Positions 26,420-37,004 are shown, counted from the stretch's first letter. The stretch is 39,279 nt of DNA from Corynebacterium sp. HMSC078H07 (GCF_001812805.1 NZ_KV810470.1:1-39279); one strand, 5' to 3'. Made by a program: numbers and translations. Notes: generated from the sequence alone by a model not told the origin.

Positions 26420-27550
26420 TTAATCAACCCGGCCCAGGCTGTCCGTCGCGGTGAAGTAAGCCTCCATATATGGGATGACGAACTGGAGTTGGCCGTGGGC
26501 GGTGGGTTCGATGAGGTCGGCGTCGATAAGCCTTTGGCGCGTAGCCGAGAGTGAGCGCACCGTCCGGTCCTGGTGCGCCGCAATGCTCTTGATTTCCGCC
26601 GTGCCGTCCTTCATGACCGCGCTCATCGCTTCAAGGAAGAGGCGCTGTGCCGGCGGGAGCGCCAGCGTAGCGGGCTGGTGGACCTGGGCGCCCAGGACCG
26701 AGATGGCCTCAGCCGACACTTCCGCGACGTCGCGTTCCTCAATGCGACTGCCGCCCTCGCGTTGCGCTCGACCCCAGGCTAGTGAGCCCACCAGCTGCAC
26801 GAGGTAGGGGTAACCGCGGGACAATCGCACTGCGGCCGCCACGGCTTCATCGGTGAACTCCAGTCCGGACTGTGCTGCGGTTTCGGTAAACGCGACCTCA
26901 GCATTCGCAGGGGAGAGCGGTCCCAGTACGAACTTCTGCGCGCGGCGCAGGAAAGTTACACCAGGCAAATCCAGCAGGCGGTTTACTCCCTGCGGTAGGC
27001 CCGCGGCGACTATAGCGACGTCGAGCTCATCGCGTACCAAGTCCTGATAGGTCACAGCCAGGGAGGTGAGATCGTCTGCATCCGCATCCTGTACCTCGTC
27101 GATGGTGAGCAGTACACCTGTGCCTTTGAGTAGCGCTAAAAGCTCGCGCAGACGCGTGTTGAGCGTGGGTTTGAAGGCTTCTTCGGTGTTGTGCTGGATG
27201 CCAATGGTTGCCAAACCGCCAACACCGACGCGGTTGACCTTGTGTTTGTCTGCTGGGGCTAGCTTGTCCATGATGCGCGGGATGGTGGTGTCCACGAGTT
27301 CTTCCACCATGGAGCTGCGCCCCGAGGCCCGAAGCGTGATCCACCCGCGGCTAGAGGCGATATCCTCCAGCTCGTTGAGTAGAACCGTCTTACCGATGCC
27401 GCGGGCGCCGCTAATGATGAGCGAGCGGCCTGGGCTGCCTGGTTGCGAATCGAGCGCAGCCCGGAAGGTGTCGAGCACTGCCGTGCGGCCGACCCAAAAG
27501 AGTGGTGGAACGCCGAATGTCGGGCGGAAGGGATTCTCGTGCGGGGACAT
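26420..27550 (-). CDS. AAA ATPase with ORC/Cdc6-like architecture
   Basis: This is a 376-residue protein. The N-terminal PFRPTFGVPPLFWVGRTAVLDTF segment precedes Walker A (ISGARGIGKTVLL, Lys 54) and Walker B (VLLTIDEVQDAD). The arginine-containing RGYPYLVQLVGSLAW region of the lid follows. The C-terminus (LPPAQRLFLEAMSAV...ATRQRLIDADLIEP) looks like a winged helix. This architecture fits STAND/ORC-type ATPases of unknown cellular role that are often found alone in actinobacteria. Two starts are possible. ATG 27550 is preferred because a -10-like TACGAT (minus, 27563-27558) ends 7 nt before it and no Shine-Dalgarno site is present, suggesting a leaderless message; the ORF also opens at 27559. 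Confidence 0.85.
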   Translation of the reverse strand: MSPHENPFRPTFGVPPLFWVGRTAVLDTFRAALDSQPGSPGRSLIISGARGIGKTVLLNELEDIASSRGWITLRASGRSSMVEELVDTTIPRIMDKLAPADKHKVNRVGVGGLATIGIQHNTEEAFKPTLNTRLRELLALLKGTGVLLTIDEVQDADADDLTSLAVTYQDLVRDELDVAIVAAGLPQGVNRLLDLPGVTFLRRAQKFVLGPLSPANAEVAFTETAAQSGLEFTDEAVAAAVRLSRGYPYLVQLVGSLAWGRAQREGGSRIEERDVAEVSAEAISVLGAQVHQPATLALPPAQRLFLEAMSAVMKDGTAEIKSIAAHQDRTVRSLSATRQRLIDADLIEPTAHGQLQFVIPYMEAYFTATDSLGRVD

Positions 27551-27557
27551 GGTCACC

Positions 27558-27617
27558 ATCGTAGCGCAATGGGAGATTTAGGAGACTTTTCAAAGTGTGG
27601 AGATTTGGGAGAGTTTT
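27558..27617 (-). promoter_or_regulatory. Promoter region of the AAA ATPase with two direct repeats
   Basis: GGAGATTTAGGAGACTTTT (27572-27590, plus-strand reading) is repeated at 27599-27617 as GGAGATTTGGGAGAGTTTT, 17 of 19 identical, 27 bp apart. On the minus strand they stand just upstream of the -10-like TACGAT (27563-27558), covering the -35 zone. They are likely binding sites of a regulator. Confidence 0.45.
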
Positions 27618-27622
27618 GGCGG

Positions 27623-28018
27623 TTAAGGCAAGCTGTCCAAGTCAATCGAGTTGGGCCACGCGGCCATGAGGTGAGTGTCACGACTGAGGAGAGGGGCCTC
27701 GAAGATGTTGGACACTGCTACATAAGCTGAATCATAGATAGAGAAGGCGTGTCGACGGCTCCAAACGTGGTTGGCGATGTCGCCTACGCTTATCAGTTCA
27801 ACGTTGAATTCCATGACATCGTTAGCGAGAAAGCTTGCCGTAGCGCTGTCGATTGCTTCCGCTCGCTCCAACCTTTTTAGCACGTTGAGGCACTCCAATG
27901 GCATGTGGCTCGGGGCAATAAAATCAGCCTCGGGGTAAGCGGTGCTAAGCCGTTGAAGCGCATCGCGTTTCAAGAGGAACTCGATCGCTGCGGAGGCATC
28001 GATGACTAACAGTGTCAT
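27623..28018 (-). CDS. vapC: PIN-domain RNase toxin (VapC family)
   Basis: This is a 131-residue PIN-domain ribonuclease. The four acidic metal-binding residues are in place: Asp 7 in LVIDASAAIEF, Glu 42 in MPLECLNV, Asp 96 in SIYDSAYVAV and Asp 114 in LLSRDTHLM. VapC toxins cleave RNA, usually tRNA or rRNA, when the antitoxin is degraded. The start overlaps the antitoxin stop by 4 bp (ATGA), so the two are translationally coupled. Complete, with no disruption. The RNA target cannot be predicted. Confidence 0.9.
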   Translation of the reverse strand: MTLLVIDASAAIEFLLKRDALQRLSTAYPEADFIAPSHMPLECLNVLKRLERAEAIDSATASFLANDVMEFNVELISVGDIANHVWSRRHAFSIYDSAYVAVSNIFEAPLLSRDTHLMAAWPNSIDLDSLP

Positions 28019-28263
28019 GAAGCGTCCCGGGCTTCACGAATTGCGGCTACTACGTCAAACTCTTTCTTGAGCTGAACGGGTTCGCGCTGCGAGAGCTCTT
28101 CCAACTTTTCTTCCAAGGATGGGCGAGAAGCGACCTTTTCAAGGGTCTCTCGCAGGTAGCTAGAGAGGGAAATACCCTTACGGTCGGCGCGTATTTTGAG
28201 AATATTGACGACATCAGCATCGACATCACGGATCTGGACATTGGTAGTTTTCGGGTTTGTCAT
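28015..28263 (-). CDS. vapB: Ribbon-helix-helix antitoxin (VapB/FitA-like)
   Basis: This is an 82-residue protein starting MTNPKTTNVQIRD. The N-terminus TNVQIRDVDADVVNILKIRADRKGISLSSYLRETL is a ribbon-helix-helix DNA-binding fold of the FitA/Arc type. The C-terminal half (LEEKLEELSQREPVQLKKEFD) is the charged tail that wraps the toxin. The frame remains open to 28299, but that part is promoter: a -10 TATTAT ends 7 nt before ATG 28263, so the message is predicted to be leaderless. The complex should bind the palindrome at 28277-28297 to repress its own operon. Confidence 0.88.
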   Translation of the reverse strand: MTNPKTTNVQIRDVDADVVNILKIRADRKGISLSSYLRETLEKVASRPSLEEKLEELSQREPVQLKKEFDVVAAIREARDAS

Positions 28264-28270
28264 GCCTGCC

Positions 28271-28299
28271 ATAATAGTGCATGCATTCTGCATGCACAA
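28271..28299 (-). promoter_or_regulatory. vapBC promoter with embedded palindromic operator
   Basis: On the minus strand TTGTGC (28299-28294) and TATTAT (28276-28271) are 17 bp apart. Between and overlapping them lies a perfect palindrome with 9-bp arms, GTGCATGCA and TGCATGCAC, around three central bases (28277-28297). This is the classic layout of toxin-antitoxin autorepression. The start codon follows the -10 by 7 nt. Confidence 0.75.
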
Positions 28300-28302
28300 T
28301 GG

Positions 28303-28563
28303 CTAAGCTTCGGAATTATTCGGCGCGCTGGCCCTCCAAGCCACCGCGCCGGCGTACACAGCGCATGCGGCGACGAGGCCATACCACCAAGCGAAGTGGA
28401 GTCCCGAATTCCAAGGCAAGGTATAGCCGATGAATACGATGACGAAGGCAGTAATTGCCACGGAAATAGCGCGATAGACAGTGTTTCCGGGCGTGCTGAA
28501 GGCCTTCCATGCGGACCATAGAAGAGCGGCAATGATAACGATCATGCTGATGGTGAGGAACAT
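28303..28563 (-). CDS. Small membrane protein, unknown
   Basis: This is an 86-residue protein, MFLTISMIVIIAALLWSAWK at its start, with three hydrophobic segments (residues about 4-20, 31-48 and 57-76). AAGGAG stands well placed before the ATG. The gene begins 9 nt after the serine hydrolase stop and is probably the third gene of an operon with the regulator and that hydrolase. I do not recognise a family. Confidence 0.72.
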   Translation of the reverse strand: MFLTISMIVIIAALLWSAWKAFSTPGNTVYRAISVAITAFVIVFIGYTLPWNSGLHFAWWYGLVAACAVYAGAVAWRASAPNNSEA

Positions 28564-28572
28564 GGTGTCTCC

Positions 28573-29583
28573 TTAAGGCTCGAGCTCGTCGAACAGTGCT
28601 TGGGTTAGGTCTTCGGTACCGACGGGGGAATCGTTGTTAGCGAAGGCGGCGCGCTTGGTATCTGGCTCGATGATGAGCATCGTGGAATGGCCATAGGTGC
28701 CGCCGTTGTGCCAGTAGCCTGGGCCGTCTTCGTTGGGGACCCAGCCGTACTCTGTATCGCCGTTGTCCATGAACCACTCGGCGAACTTGGCCATGTCACT
28801 CGCTGTGGAGCGGATAGCGCCTGCGGGAGCGGAGCCTTCCATTTCCCAGGGTTCAGCGTGGCGGCCGGTGTTGGTGAGACCGCGTGGGGCGTCGTCAGGC
28901 ACAGAACCCGGCGTCATGAGGTAGGTCTCTGTCATGCCAGCTGGCTCGAAGATGCGTTCTTTGAGCATCTGTTCATAAGGCTGCCCGGCGGTAGTCTCGA
29001 GCATGTGGCCCAGGAGTCCATAGCCAAGGTTGGAATAGGACTCTTTTCCGCGGCCCTTCAACTCAGACTTCGTGGCGGCAGCCACGATGTCCTCTACGGT
29101 CTCGCCTTCATAGGGGTTCGAACCGGTGACACCCGAGGCGAGACTGCTGAGGAGGTCCGTGCTCGCCAGGCGTGGCAGGCCAGAGGTGTGGTCAAGCAGT
29201 TCCCGGACAGTGACGTCCTTTACCGGAGCATCTCCGACCTCGAGGACCTCGCCCACGGTGGTATCAGGGCTCAGATTCTTTTCCTGGACGAGCTGGTGAA
29301 CGAGCTCGCCGGTGAACATCTTGGTGACGGAGCCGATTTCGACTTCAGTGTGCTCGTCGCTGCCCAGTCCCGCGAAGGTGGCCTCGCCGTCCTGAAGGGT
29401 GAAGGCGGTGAGGTTGTGGAAACCGGATTCGGAGTGTTGTTCAAGCTGGGTGGCTAGGGCTTCGTCGCCTGTCTTGTCTTTTGCTCGCGCAATTCGTTGT
29501 GGGCCTGCGACAAGCAGGACGGCGGCAACGGCGATGACGGTGATGATAGCTAGGACAATCTTGGATGGGATAGTGTTGCGCAT
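28573..29583 (-). CDS. Serine hydrolase of the beta-lactamase class C/penicillin-binding family, membrane-anchored
   Basis: This is a 336-residue protein starting MRNTIPSKIVLAIITVIAVAA, an uncleaved or cleaved N-terminal membrane signal. The catalytic pattern of PF00144 is complete: SVTK (Ser 85, Lys 88), YSN (Tyr 183 to Asn 185) and HNGG (292-295). Such proteins include D-aminopeptidases, esterases and class C beta-lactamases acting outside the membrane; the substrate is not predictable, so resistance should not be assumed. The ATG overlaps the regulator's stop as TAATG, so translation is coupled. The longer open frame upstream, to 29877, is antisense-like noise inside the regulator gene. 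A small membrane protein follows after 9 nt. Confidence 0.88.
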   Translation of the reverse strand: MRNTIPSKIVLAIITVIAVAAVLLVAGPQRIARAKDKTGDEALATQLEQHSESGFHNLTAFTLQDGEATFAGLGSDEHTEVEIGSVTKMFTGELVHQLVQEKNLSPDTTVGEVLEVGDAPVKDVTVRELLDHTSGLPRLASTDLLSSLASGVTGSNPYEGETVEDIVAAATKSELKGRGKESYSNLGYGLLGHMLETTAGQPYEQMLKERIFEPAGMTETYLMTPGSVPDDAPRGLTNTGRHAEPWEMEGSAPAGAIRSTASDMAKFAEWFMDNGDTEYGWVPNEDGPGYWHNGGTYGHSTMLIIEPDTKRAAFANNDSPVGTEDLTQALFDELEP

Positions 29584-30098
29584 TAGTGGTCCTCGCTTGC
29601 AGTGATGATGGTGAGAAGGGGGATAACGCGGGCGGGACGGATAACAAATTCGCCGTTGTCTTTGATGGTCCAGCCGGCATGGGTCAGCGCGCTTAGGTGG
29701 TGGTAAGCGGTGCCGGTGGAGGAGACGATGTTTTCGTCGACAAGCTCGGCGGCGGTGGCAGGTGCGGCGATAAGACGGCGCAGGATTTCTCCGCGAACCG
29801 GATGGGCGAGTGCAGAGAGGCGTTCGAGGTTGTCTGACCAGCTTTCGTCGGTGACAAACGTGGTGGGACGTTGCCATTGATAGGCATACGATCGTTTGCC
29901 CAAGGCAATGTTGCCACCGAAAATGACGGAGCCGTCGGGGAGTTGCTGGTTGGGGGCGAGGGCCTCAACTAACCAGTAGGTTGATTCTTTCTCTCTGGGT
30001 GGTGATGTGGAAGTGGTGTCGGTGGTGCTGGTGTGGCTTTCGAGGGCGGCCACGCGCGCTTCAAGTTCGGCGAGGCGTGCTTCGACTGTCGTTTCCAT
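29583..30098 (-). CDS. ArsR-like winged-helix transcriptional regulator
   Basis: This is a 171-residue protein. An N-terminal coiled coil (EARLAELEARVAALESH) precedes a variable linker and a C-terminal winged helix: RLSALAHPVRGEILRRLIAAPATAAELVDENIVSSTGTAYHHLSALTHAGWT is the ArsR/HTH_20 pattern, with the recognition helix at SSTGTAYHHLSAL. No metal-binding cysteines are seen. It is the first gene of a three-gene operon with a serine hydrolase and a small membrane protein. A perfect palindrome 4 nt before the start (30103-30124) makes autoregulation very likely. The signal sensed is unknown; the coiled coil suggests a dimer. Confidence 0.85.
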   Translation of the reverse strand: METTVEARLAELEARVAALESHTSTTDTTSTSPPREKESTYWLVEALAPNQQLPDGSVIFGGNIALGKRSYAYQWQRPTTFVTDESWSDNLERLSALAHPVRGEILRRLIAAPATAAELVDENIVSSTGTAYHHLSALTHAGWTIKDNGEFVIRPARVIPLLTIITASEDH

Positions 30099-30102
30099 GA
30101 TT

Positions 30103-30124
30103 TCTAGAATTCCAGAATTCTAGA
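30103..30124 (-). promoter_or_regulatory. Perfect palindromic operator of the ArsR-like operon
   Basis: TCTAGAATTC (30103-30112), CA, GAATTCTAGA (30115-30124) has perfect 10-bp arms and ends 4 nt before the regulator's start codon. It overlaps any transcription start for the operon. A TAGAAT inside it could itself be the -10. Confidence 0.75.
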
Positions 30125-30161
30125 GATCTGGCAAGGGGAAATTAGGGAAAGGTCACGGGAT

Positions 30162-30833
30162 TTAGGAAATCATTGGCCACGCGGTGGAGACATCTGAAGC
30201 ATCGCGTCCTCGGCCCTCCAGGTATTTCTTGAAGGATTCGCGGTCCTTGTACCACTCCACGGCCTGGTACTCCATGAGCTCGTTGGTATCCATCTGGGCT
30301 AGCTCGGGGAAGTGCTGACGCACCTGCTTCCAAGCCACGCGGGCGGCCGCGAGGGCGTCGGCAGTAGCCTCGTGTGCGTTCGATAGCTCTACGCCGTAGT
30401 GTGCGGAAACCTCCCCCAAGGTGCGCTTGCCCTTGCGCCACTTGTCCTTGACGCGGTCAATGACGAACGGGTCAAAGACGGGGCCGTTCACCGTGAAGTC
30501 CCCGGTCAGCGCGCGCAGGACTGAAAGGTCATAGGCGGCGTTGTAGACAATGAGTGTGAGGCCATCCTCCCAGGCCTGATAGATGGCATCGACAGTTTCT
30601 TTGAGCACTTCCTCGTGCGGACGGCCCTCCGCACGGGCCTTCTCCGTGGTAATACCGTGGACCTTGGCGGCCTCTTCGGGGATCTCCACGCCTGGGTCAG
30701 CGAGCATCTCCTGACTATTGACGTCGCGCCCATCGATGCGCACCAGGGCAGAGGTGACAATGCGGGCTTCTTTAGGGTTCACGGAGGTGGTCTCGAGGTC
30801 GAAGGAGAGCATGCGGGTGGCGTCGAAGTTCAT
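30162..30833 (-). CDS. DnaQ-like 3'-5' exonuclease (DEDDh)
   Basis: This is a 223-residue exonuclease from ATG 30833. Motif ExoI is LSFDLETTSV (Asp 12, Glu 14), ExoII is VYNAAYDLSVL and ExoIII is NAHEATADALAA, the DEDDh set with its catalytic histidine. It is a stand-alone DNA polymerase III epsilon-like or oligoribonuclease-like enzyme without other domains, so proofreading in trans or RNA/DNA trimming are both possible. The frame extends to ATG 30863 (SEPGARVLS), equally without a ribosome binding site; 30833 is chosen since the conserved part starts there. It is divergent from the AAA_14 ATPase gene and shares its repeat-bearing upstream region. Confidence 0.88.
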   Translation of the reverse strand: MNFDATRMLSFDLETTSVNPKEARIVTSALVRIDGRDVNSQEMLADPGVEIPEEAAKVHGITTEKARAEGRPHEEVLKETVDAIYQAWEDGLTLIVYNAAYDLSVLRALTGDFTVNGPVFDPFVIDRVKDKWRKGKRTLGEVSAHYGVELSNAHEATADALAAARVAWKQVRQHFPELAQMDTNELMEYQAVEWYKDRESFKKYLEGRGRDASDVSTAWPMIS

Positions 30834-30878
30834 GGACAACACTCTAGCGCCCGGCTCGGACATGCACTGCGGAAGTGT

Positions 30879-30955
30879 TGCAGAATGACGAACAGACTCC
30901 TGCAGAATGACGGACGAACCACTGCAGAATGACGGATGAAGTCTTGCAGAATGAC
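30879..30955 (+). repeat. Four direct repeats of TGCAGAATGAC with exact 22-bp period
   Basis: TGCAGAATGAC stands at 30879-30889, 30901-30911, 30923-30933 and 30945-30955, identical in all four, separated by 11-bp spacers that differ except for a frequent GGA start. A period of 22 bp places all copies on one face of the helix, as for iterons or cooperative regulator sites. It is not a multiple of three, so the repeat is not coding. The last copy overlaps the -35 of the ATPase promoter. Confidence 0.9.
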
Positions 30956-30971
30956 CAACTGCAGGTAGAAT
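30944..30971 (+). promoter_or_regulatory. Promoter of the AAA_14/DUF4143 ATPase, leaderless
   Basis: TTGCAG (30944-30949) and TAGAAT (30966-30971) are 16 bp apart; the -10 ends 8 nt before ATG 30980. There is no Shine-Dalgarno site, so translation of a leaderless message is likely. The -35 lies inside the fourth direct repeat. Confidence 0.65.
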
Positions 30972-30979
30972 GCAGTTTT

Positions 30980-32239
30980 ATGGAACGATATATTAGGCGC
31001 GGTATGGAGGGGTTTGCCCGAGAAGCGTTGAGCTTTTCCCCGGTTGTGCACGTCACAGGTGCACGGCAGGTGGGTAAATCGACGCTGACACAGCATCTCG
31101 GTCTTGATCGTGCTGTATATGTAACTCTGGATGACCCCGCTGCTCTGTCATTGGCAGAAGAAGATCCGATGACCTTTGTCCAGCAAGGTGGCGACGGTAC
31201 GTTGATTATTGATGAGATTCAGCGACTTCCGGAGCTCACTCTGCCGTTGAAGGCTGAGGTCGATAGAGACCGCCGGCCTGGTCGCTTCGTCATTACTGGC
31301 TCATCTGACTTTGCTCGGGGCATAGGAAGGAAGGACTCGCTAGCGGGAAGAATTATTGATCTCCATCTGCATCCGCTGAGCCAACAGGAAATCTGCGAAA
31401 CAGTCAGCGACGGAGCCTTTGTAGATAGGATAGATGAACTTGTCGGTTTACCTGCGCGTGCTACTCCCTCGGAAGACGTAGATCGGGCTACCCTTGTGGA
31501 TAAGGTTCTCAAGGGTGGCTACCCGCTAGCGCTTGAGCTACACGATCGGATGCGCCGTGCATGGTTTGAGGCGTATGTTTCCCATGTGACCGTGGTTGAG
31601 GAAACGCTTTCCCGGGAAAGCGCACAGCCGGGAAGGCTGCAATCATTGTTGCGTTTACTTGCAGCGCATCAGGCGGGGGAGCTGGTCCCGGCGAAGCTTG
31701 CACGTGAAGCGGAAATCCCAGCATCCACTGTCCGCTCGTACCTTGATACTTTGTCAAGGTTATTTCTTTCCTCACAGGTGAAAGCGTGGAAATCGAATCT
31801 GACGTCGAGGGAAATTTGCAAGCCAAAAAGCTGGGTCACTGACTCTGGTTTGGCTTCATGGCTAGCGGGGCAAACCCGAGACATGCTTATGGACCCTCTG
31901 GCCCAGTCACACCTGGGGCATTTGGTGGAAGGGTTTGTGATTCAAGAGCTTTCTGCACAGCAAGGATGGGCAGAAAGCGAGCATCAGCTTTTTCATTGGC
32001 GTGATAGTACGGGGATGGAAGTGGATATTGTCATCGAATTTGCTGACAATTCTATCGCTGCGCTCGAGGTTAAATCCGGATCAACCGTGAAAGCAGGTCA
32101 GGTTCGGCATGTACGCACTTTGAGCGAAAAATTGGGTCCGCGTTTCCGTGGAGGCTTTGTTTTGGCTCCTATTCCTCACGTGCAGCCCCTAGGCGACAAA
32201 CTATGTGCGCTTCCGATGTCATATCTGTGGCGTACATAG
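30980..32239 (+). CDS. AAA_14/DUF4143 ATPase
   Basis: This is a 419-residue protein starting MERYIRRGMEGFAREAL. Walker A is TGARQVGKST (Lys 33), Walker B is TLIIDEIQRLP (Asp 78, Glu 79), followed by the sensor FVITGSSDFARG. The C-terminal DUF4143 domain includes VTDSGLASWLAG and HLVEGFVIQELS. It ends in a PD-(D/E)XK-like pattern, MEVDIVIE then ALEVKSGS, so a nuclease fold is possible. The family is widespread and mobile, with no settled function. The frame opens at 30929, but that part is the repeat and promoter region. Codon use is visibly different from ligA next to it, suggesting acquisition. It sits 54 bp before ligA. Confidence 0.88.
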   Translation: MERYIRRGMEGFAREALSFSPVVHVTGARQVGKSTLTQHLGLDRAVYVTLDDPAALSLAEEDPMTFVQQGGDGTLIIDEIQRLPELTLPLKAEVDRDRRPGRFVITGSSDFARGIGRKDSLAGRIIDLHLHPLSQQEICETVSDGAFVDRIDELVGLPARATPSEDVDRATLVDKVLKGGYPLALELHDRMRRAWFEAYVSHVTVVEETLSRESAQPGRLQSLLRLLAAHQAGELVPAKLAREAEIPASTVRSYLDTLSRLFLSSQVKAWKSNLTSREICKPKSWVTDSGLASWLAGQTRDMLMDPLAQSHLGHLVEGFVIQELSAQQGWAESEHQLFHWRDSTGMEVDIVIEFADNSIAALEVKSGSTVKAGQVRHVRTLSEKLGPRFRGGFVLAPIPHVQPLGDKLCALPMSYLWRT

Positions 32240-35081
<2,842 letters not shown>

Positions 35082-35085
<4 letters not shown>

Positions 35086-35843
35086 AGATTGCGGCTCTGG
35101 ATATGGACGGCACTGTTTACGTCGATGAGAACATCACGGAGGCGGTCAAGGAAGCAATTGCCGCGTGGCGCGCGTCCGGCAATCTCGCTGTATCCGCCAC
35201 AGGTAAGTCCATTGCTAACGCCCGCGGTACGCTCGAGCCCTTTGGTGTGGAGCTGGACTACCACGTGCTGTACAACGGCACGGTTCTCACTGAGGGGGAT
35301 TACGCGGTCCTTCAGGAAGAACACTTGGCTGCCGAAATTGTCACGGCCATCGCTGAACGCTTCACCGGCAATGCCCTCAATATCTATACCACCGGCTTGA
35401 CCGGGGCCGACCAGATTGTATGGGACGGACTCTCCGGCCAGGAGTCATCGATGGTGGCAGGTGCGCAGGTGGGGGATTTGGGGGACGTCGCCAAGCGTGA
35501 CACCGTGCTCATGTCCCTGTGGATTCCCGGCGATGCCGCGCTGCGCCAGGAGGTGGACGAGTGGGTTCGTGCGAATTTTGACGTCGAGTCATCTTTCAAC
35601 TGCGATTTCTACGACATCATGCCGCCAGGTCACAACAAGGGAGAAGGCTTGACGCGGCTTCTGAGCTGTCTCGGCCATGAGGAGGCCCAGCTCTATACCT
35701 TCGGCGATAGCTTCAACGACCTCTCCATGCATGCCATAGCCACGGAGTCCTTTAGCTTTCCGCACGGAGAAATTAGCGGCCACGTCGACCACATCGTGCC
35801 GGACGTCGCCGCGGGGCTAAATAGCCTACTGGCGCGAGCCTAG
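35082..35843 (+). CDS. HAD-superfamily hydrolase (Cof-type), second tandem copy
   Basis: This is a 253-residue paralogue of the preceding gene. It starts MKIAALDMDGTVYVDEN (Asp 7, Asp 9) and shares AIAAWRASGNLAV-ATGKS, the LEPF and LYNGTV segments, and motif IV FGDSFNDLSMHA. The ATG at 35082 overlaps the first copy's stop (ATGA); the open frame back to 35031 is only the end of that gene. Its stop TAG shares the four bases CTAG with the stop of the convergent ACT-domain gene. Substrate is unknown; the pair probably arose by local duplication and has since diverged. Confidence 0.87.
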
Positions 35844-36499
35844 CTCAGGAATGCGCCCAAAATAGCGCCCAAGTCACCGAGGTGCTCAACCTCTGAGGCC
35901 AGGTAGTCCGGACCGCCCACGCGGCCCATCACTACAACGTACTTGGTGCCGACGAGGGGAGCGGCGGCCAGCGTGGAATCGAGCAGTGCCCAGGACTCCG
36001 GAATCCACGTGTCCTTCTCCGGATGGAGGATGCGGGCAGATTCGATGTTGAGATCGGTGGGGATCGTGCCATCGTCGGCAGGCGCGGCGTCGGAAGACGC
36101 AATGCGCTTGATGGGGTCTTCATTAGTGATAACGATGGCCCACGTTGATGTCAGCGCCTTGGGGATTGCCGCGCAGACTTCCTCCATAGCGGCTGTCACA
36201 TTGCGGCGCGAGGCTACGGTAGCAAGCAATCGGATCTGGCCTCGGCGATCGACACGTCCGCTAAATGGGCGGATGGAATCAATCTCCACGCCGTCCACCG
36301 CTTGCGCAGCGGTGATAATCTCATCCGCCATGGTGGTCTTCGGCAAATCGAGGACGATGTCATCCATAACGGTGCCGTCGGGGAAGTTCTCCACGATGTC
36401 CACAGAACGAATATCGCCCTCGATCTCTCCGAGGGCGTTGGCTAAAAGGCCAAGGCTGCCAGGGGTATCGGGGAGAAGGACACGGACGAGGTACGACAT
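35840..36499 (-). CDS. ACT-domain amino-acid-binding protein
   Basis: This is a 219-residue protein. The N-terminal ACT domain reads YLVRVLLPDTPGSLGLLANALGEIEGDIRSVDIVE, with the ligand-binding PDTPGSLG turn. The rest is a second domain with GQIRLLATVASRR and YVVVMGRVGGPDYLASEVEHLGDLGAILGAFL. It matches the conserved protein lying against the direction of ligA and gatCA in mycobacteria (Rv3013 as I recall). It is likely a sensor or regulator of amino-acid level; no enzyme motif is present. It converges with the HAD pair, sharing the bases CTAG of the two stop codons, and is divergent from gatC. Confidence 0.88.
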   Translation of the reverse strand: MSYLVRVLLPDTPGSLGLLANALGEIEGDIRSVDIVENFPDGTVMDDIVLDLPKTTMADEIITAAQAVDGVEIDSIRPFSGRVDRRGQIRLLATVASRRNVTAAMEEVCAAIPKALTSTWAIVITNEDPIKRIASSDAAPADDGTIPTDLNIESARILHPEKDTWIPESWALLDSTLAAAPLVGTKYVVVMGRVGGPDYLASEVEHLGDLGAILGAFLS

Positions 36500-36700
36500 A
36501 TGTTTCTTTCTCTGGGCAGGTTTGTGAAGGAGAATTAATAGGATAACCTAACGTGATCTATGGTACACAAGCGTCCGAATACTATTCAATAACCTCGGTG
36601 GTTTACATGTGCCAGGAGTGGTGGTGGCGACGGCGAACGCGTGCAGTACCATGGGTGCTTAGCTATTAACCGTCTCGATGAATAAAAGGATGGAGTTCGC

Positions 36701-37003
36701 GTGTCTGATATTTCGCGTGACGAGGTTGCGCACCTGGCAAAGCTGTCGCGACTGGCCCTGAGCGAGGAAGAACTGGAGCGGTTCGCCACTCAGATCGATG
36801 AGATCGTGGACTCTGTGTCCGCGGTAAGCAAGGTCGATGCGGAAGGTGTGGAGCCAATGTCGCACCCGCACTCCGTGGTTGCCCCAATGCGTGAGGACGT
36901 CATTGTGCGCACGCTGACCGCTGAGCAGGCACTTGACCAGGCCCCGGCCTCGGAGGATGACCGTTTCATGGTTCCGCAGATTCTGGGTGGAGGAGACGAA
37001 TAA
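36701..37003 (+). CDS. gatC: Asp-tRNA(Asn)/Glu-tRNA(Gln) amidotransferase subunit C
   Basis: GatC (100 residues) is the small clamp subunit of the GatCAB amidotransferase, which turns Glu-tRNA(Gln) and Asp-tRNA(Asn) into the correctly charged forms. Family residues are clear: [25 protein letters not shown], then [18 protein letters not shown] and [15 protein letters not shown]. The start is GTG 36701 behind AAGGATGGAG. gatA starts 1 nt after its stop. gatB is not in the window, as is common in corynebacteria, where it lies further on. Confidence 0.96.
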   Translation: MSDISRDEVAHLAKLSRLALSEEELERFATQIDEIVDSVSAVSKVDAEGVEPMSHPHSVVAPMREDVIVRTLTAEQALDQAPASEDDRFMVPQILGGGDE

Positions 37004-37004
37004 G

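Noticed and set aside
29584..29877. Upstream extension of the serine hydrolase
   Set aside because: Arginine/proline-rich reading inside the regulator gene; the real start overlaps the regulator stop as TAATG.
30879..30955. CRISPR-like array
   Set aside because: Repeat units are 11 bp with 11-bp spacers, too short, and no cas genes are present.
36552..36567. GlxR-like site before the ACT-domain gene
   Set aside because: Core TA and one half-site fit, but the other half departs at several positions; too weak to claim.
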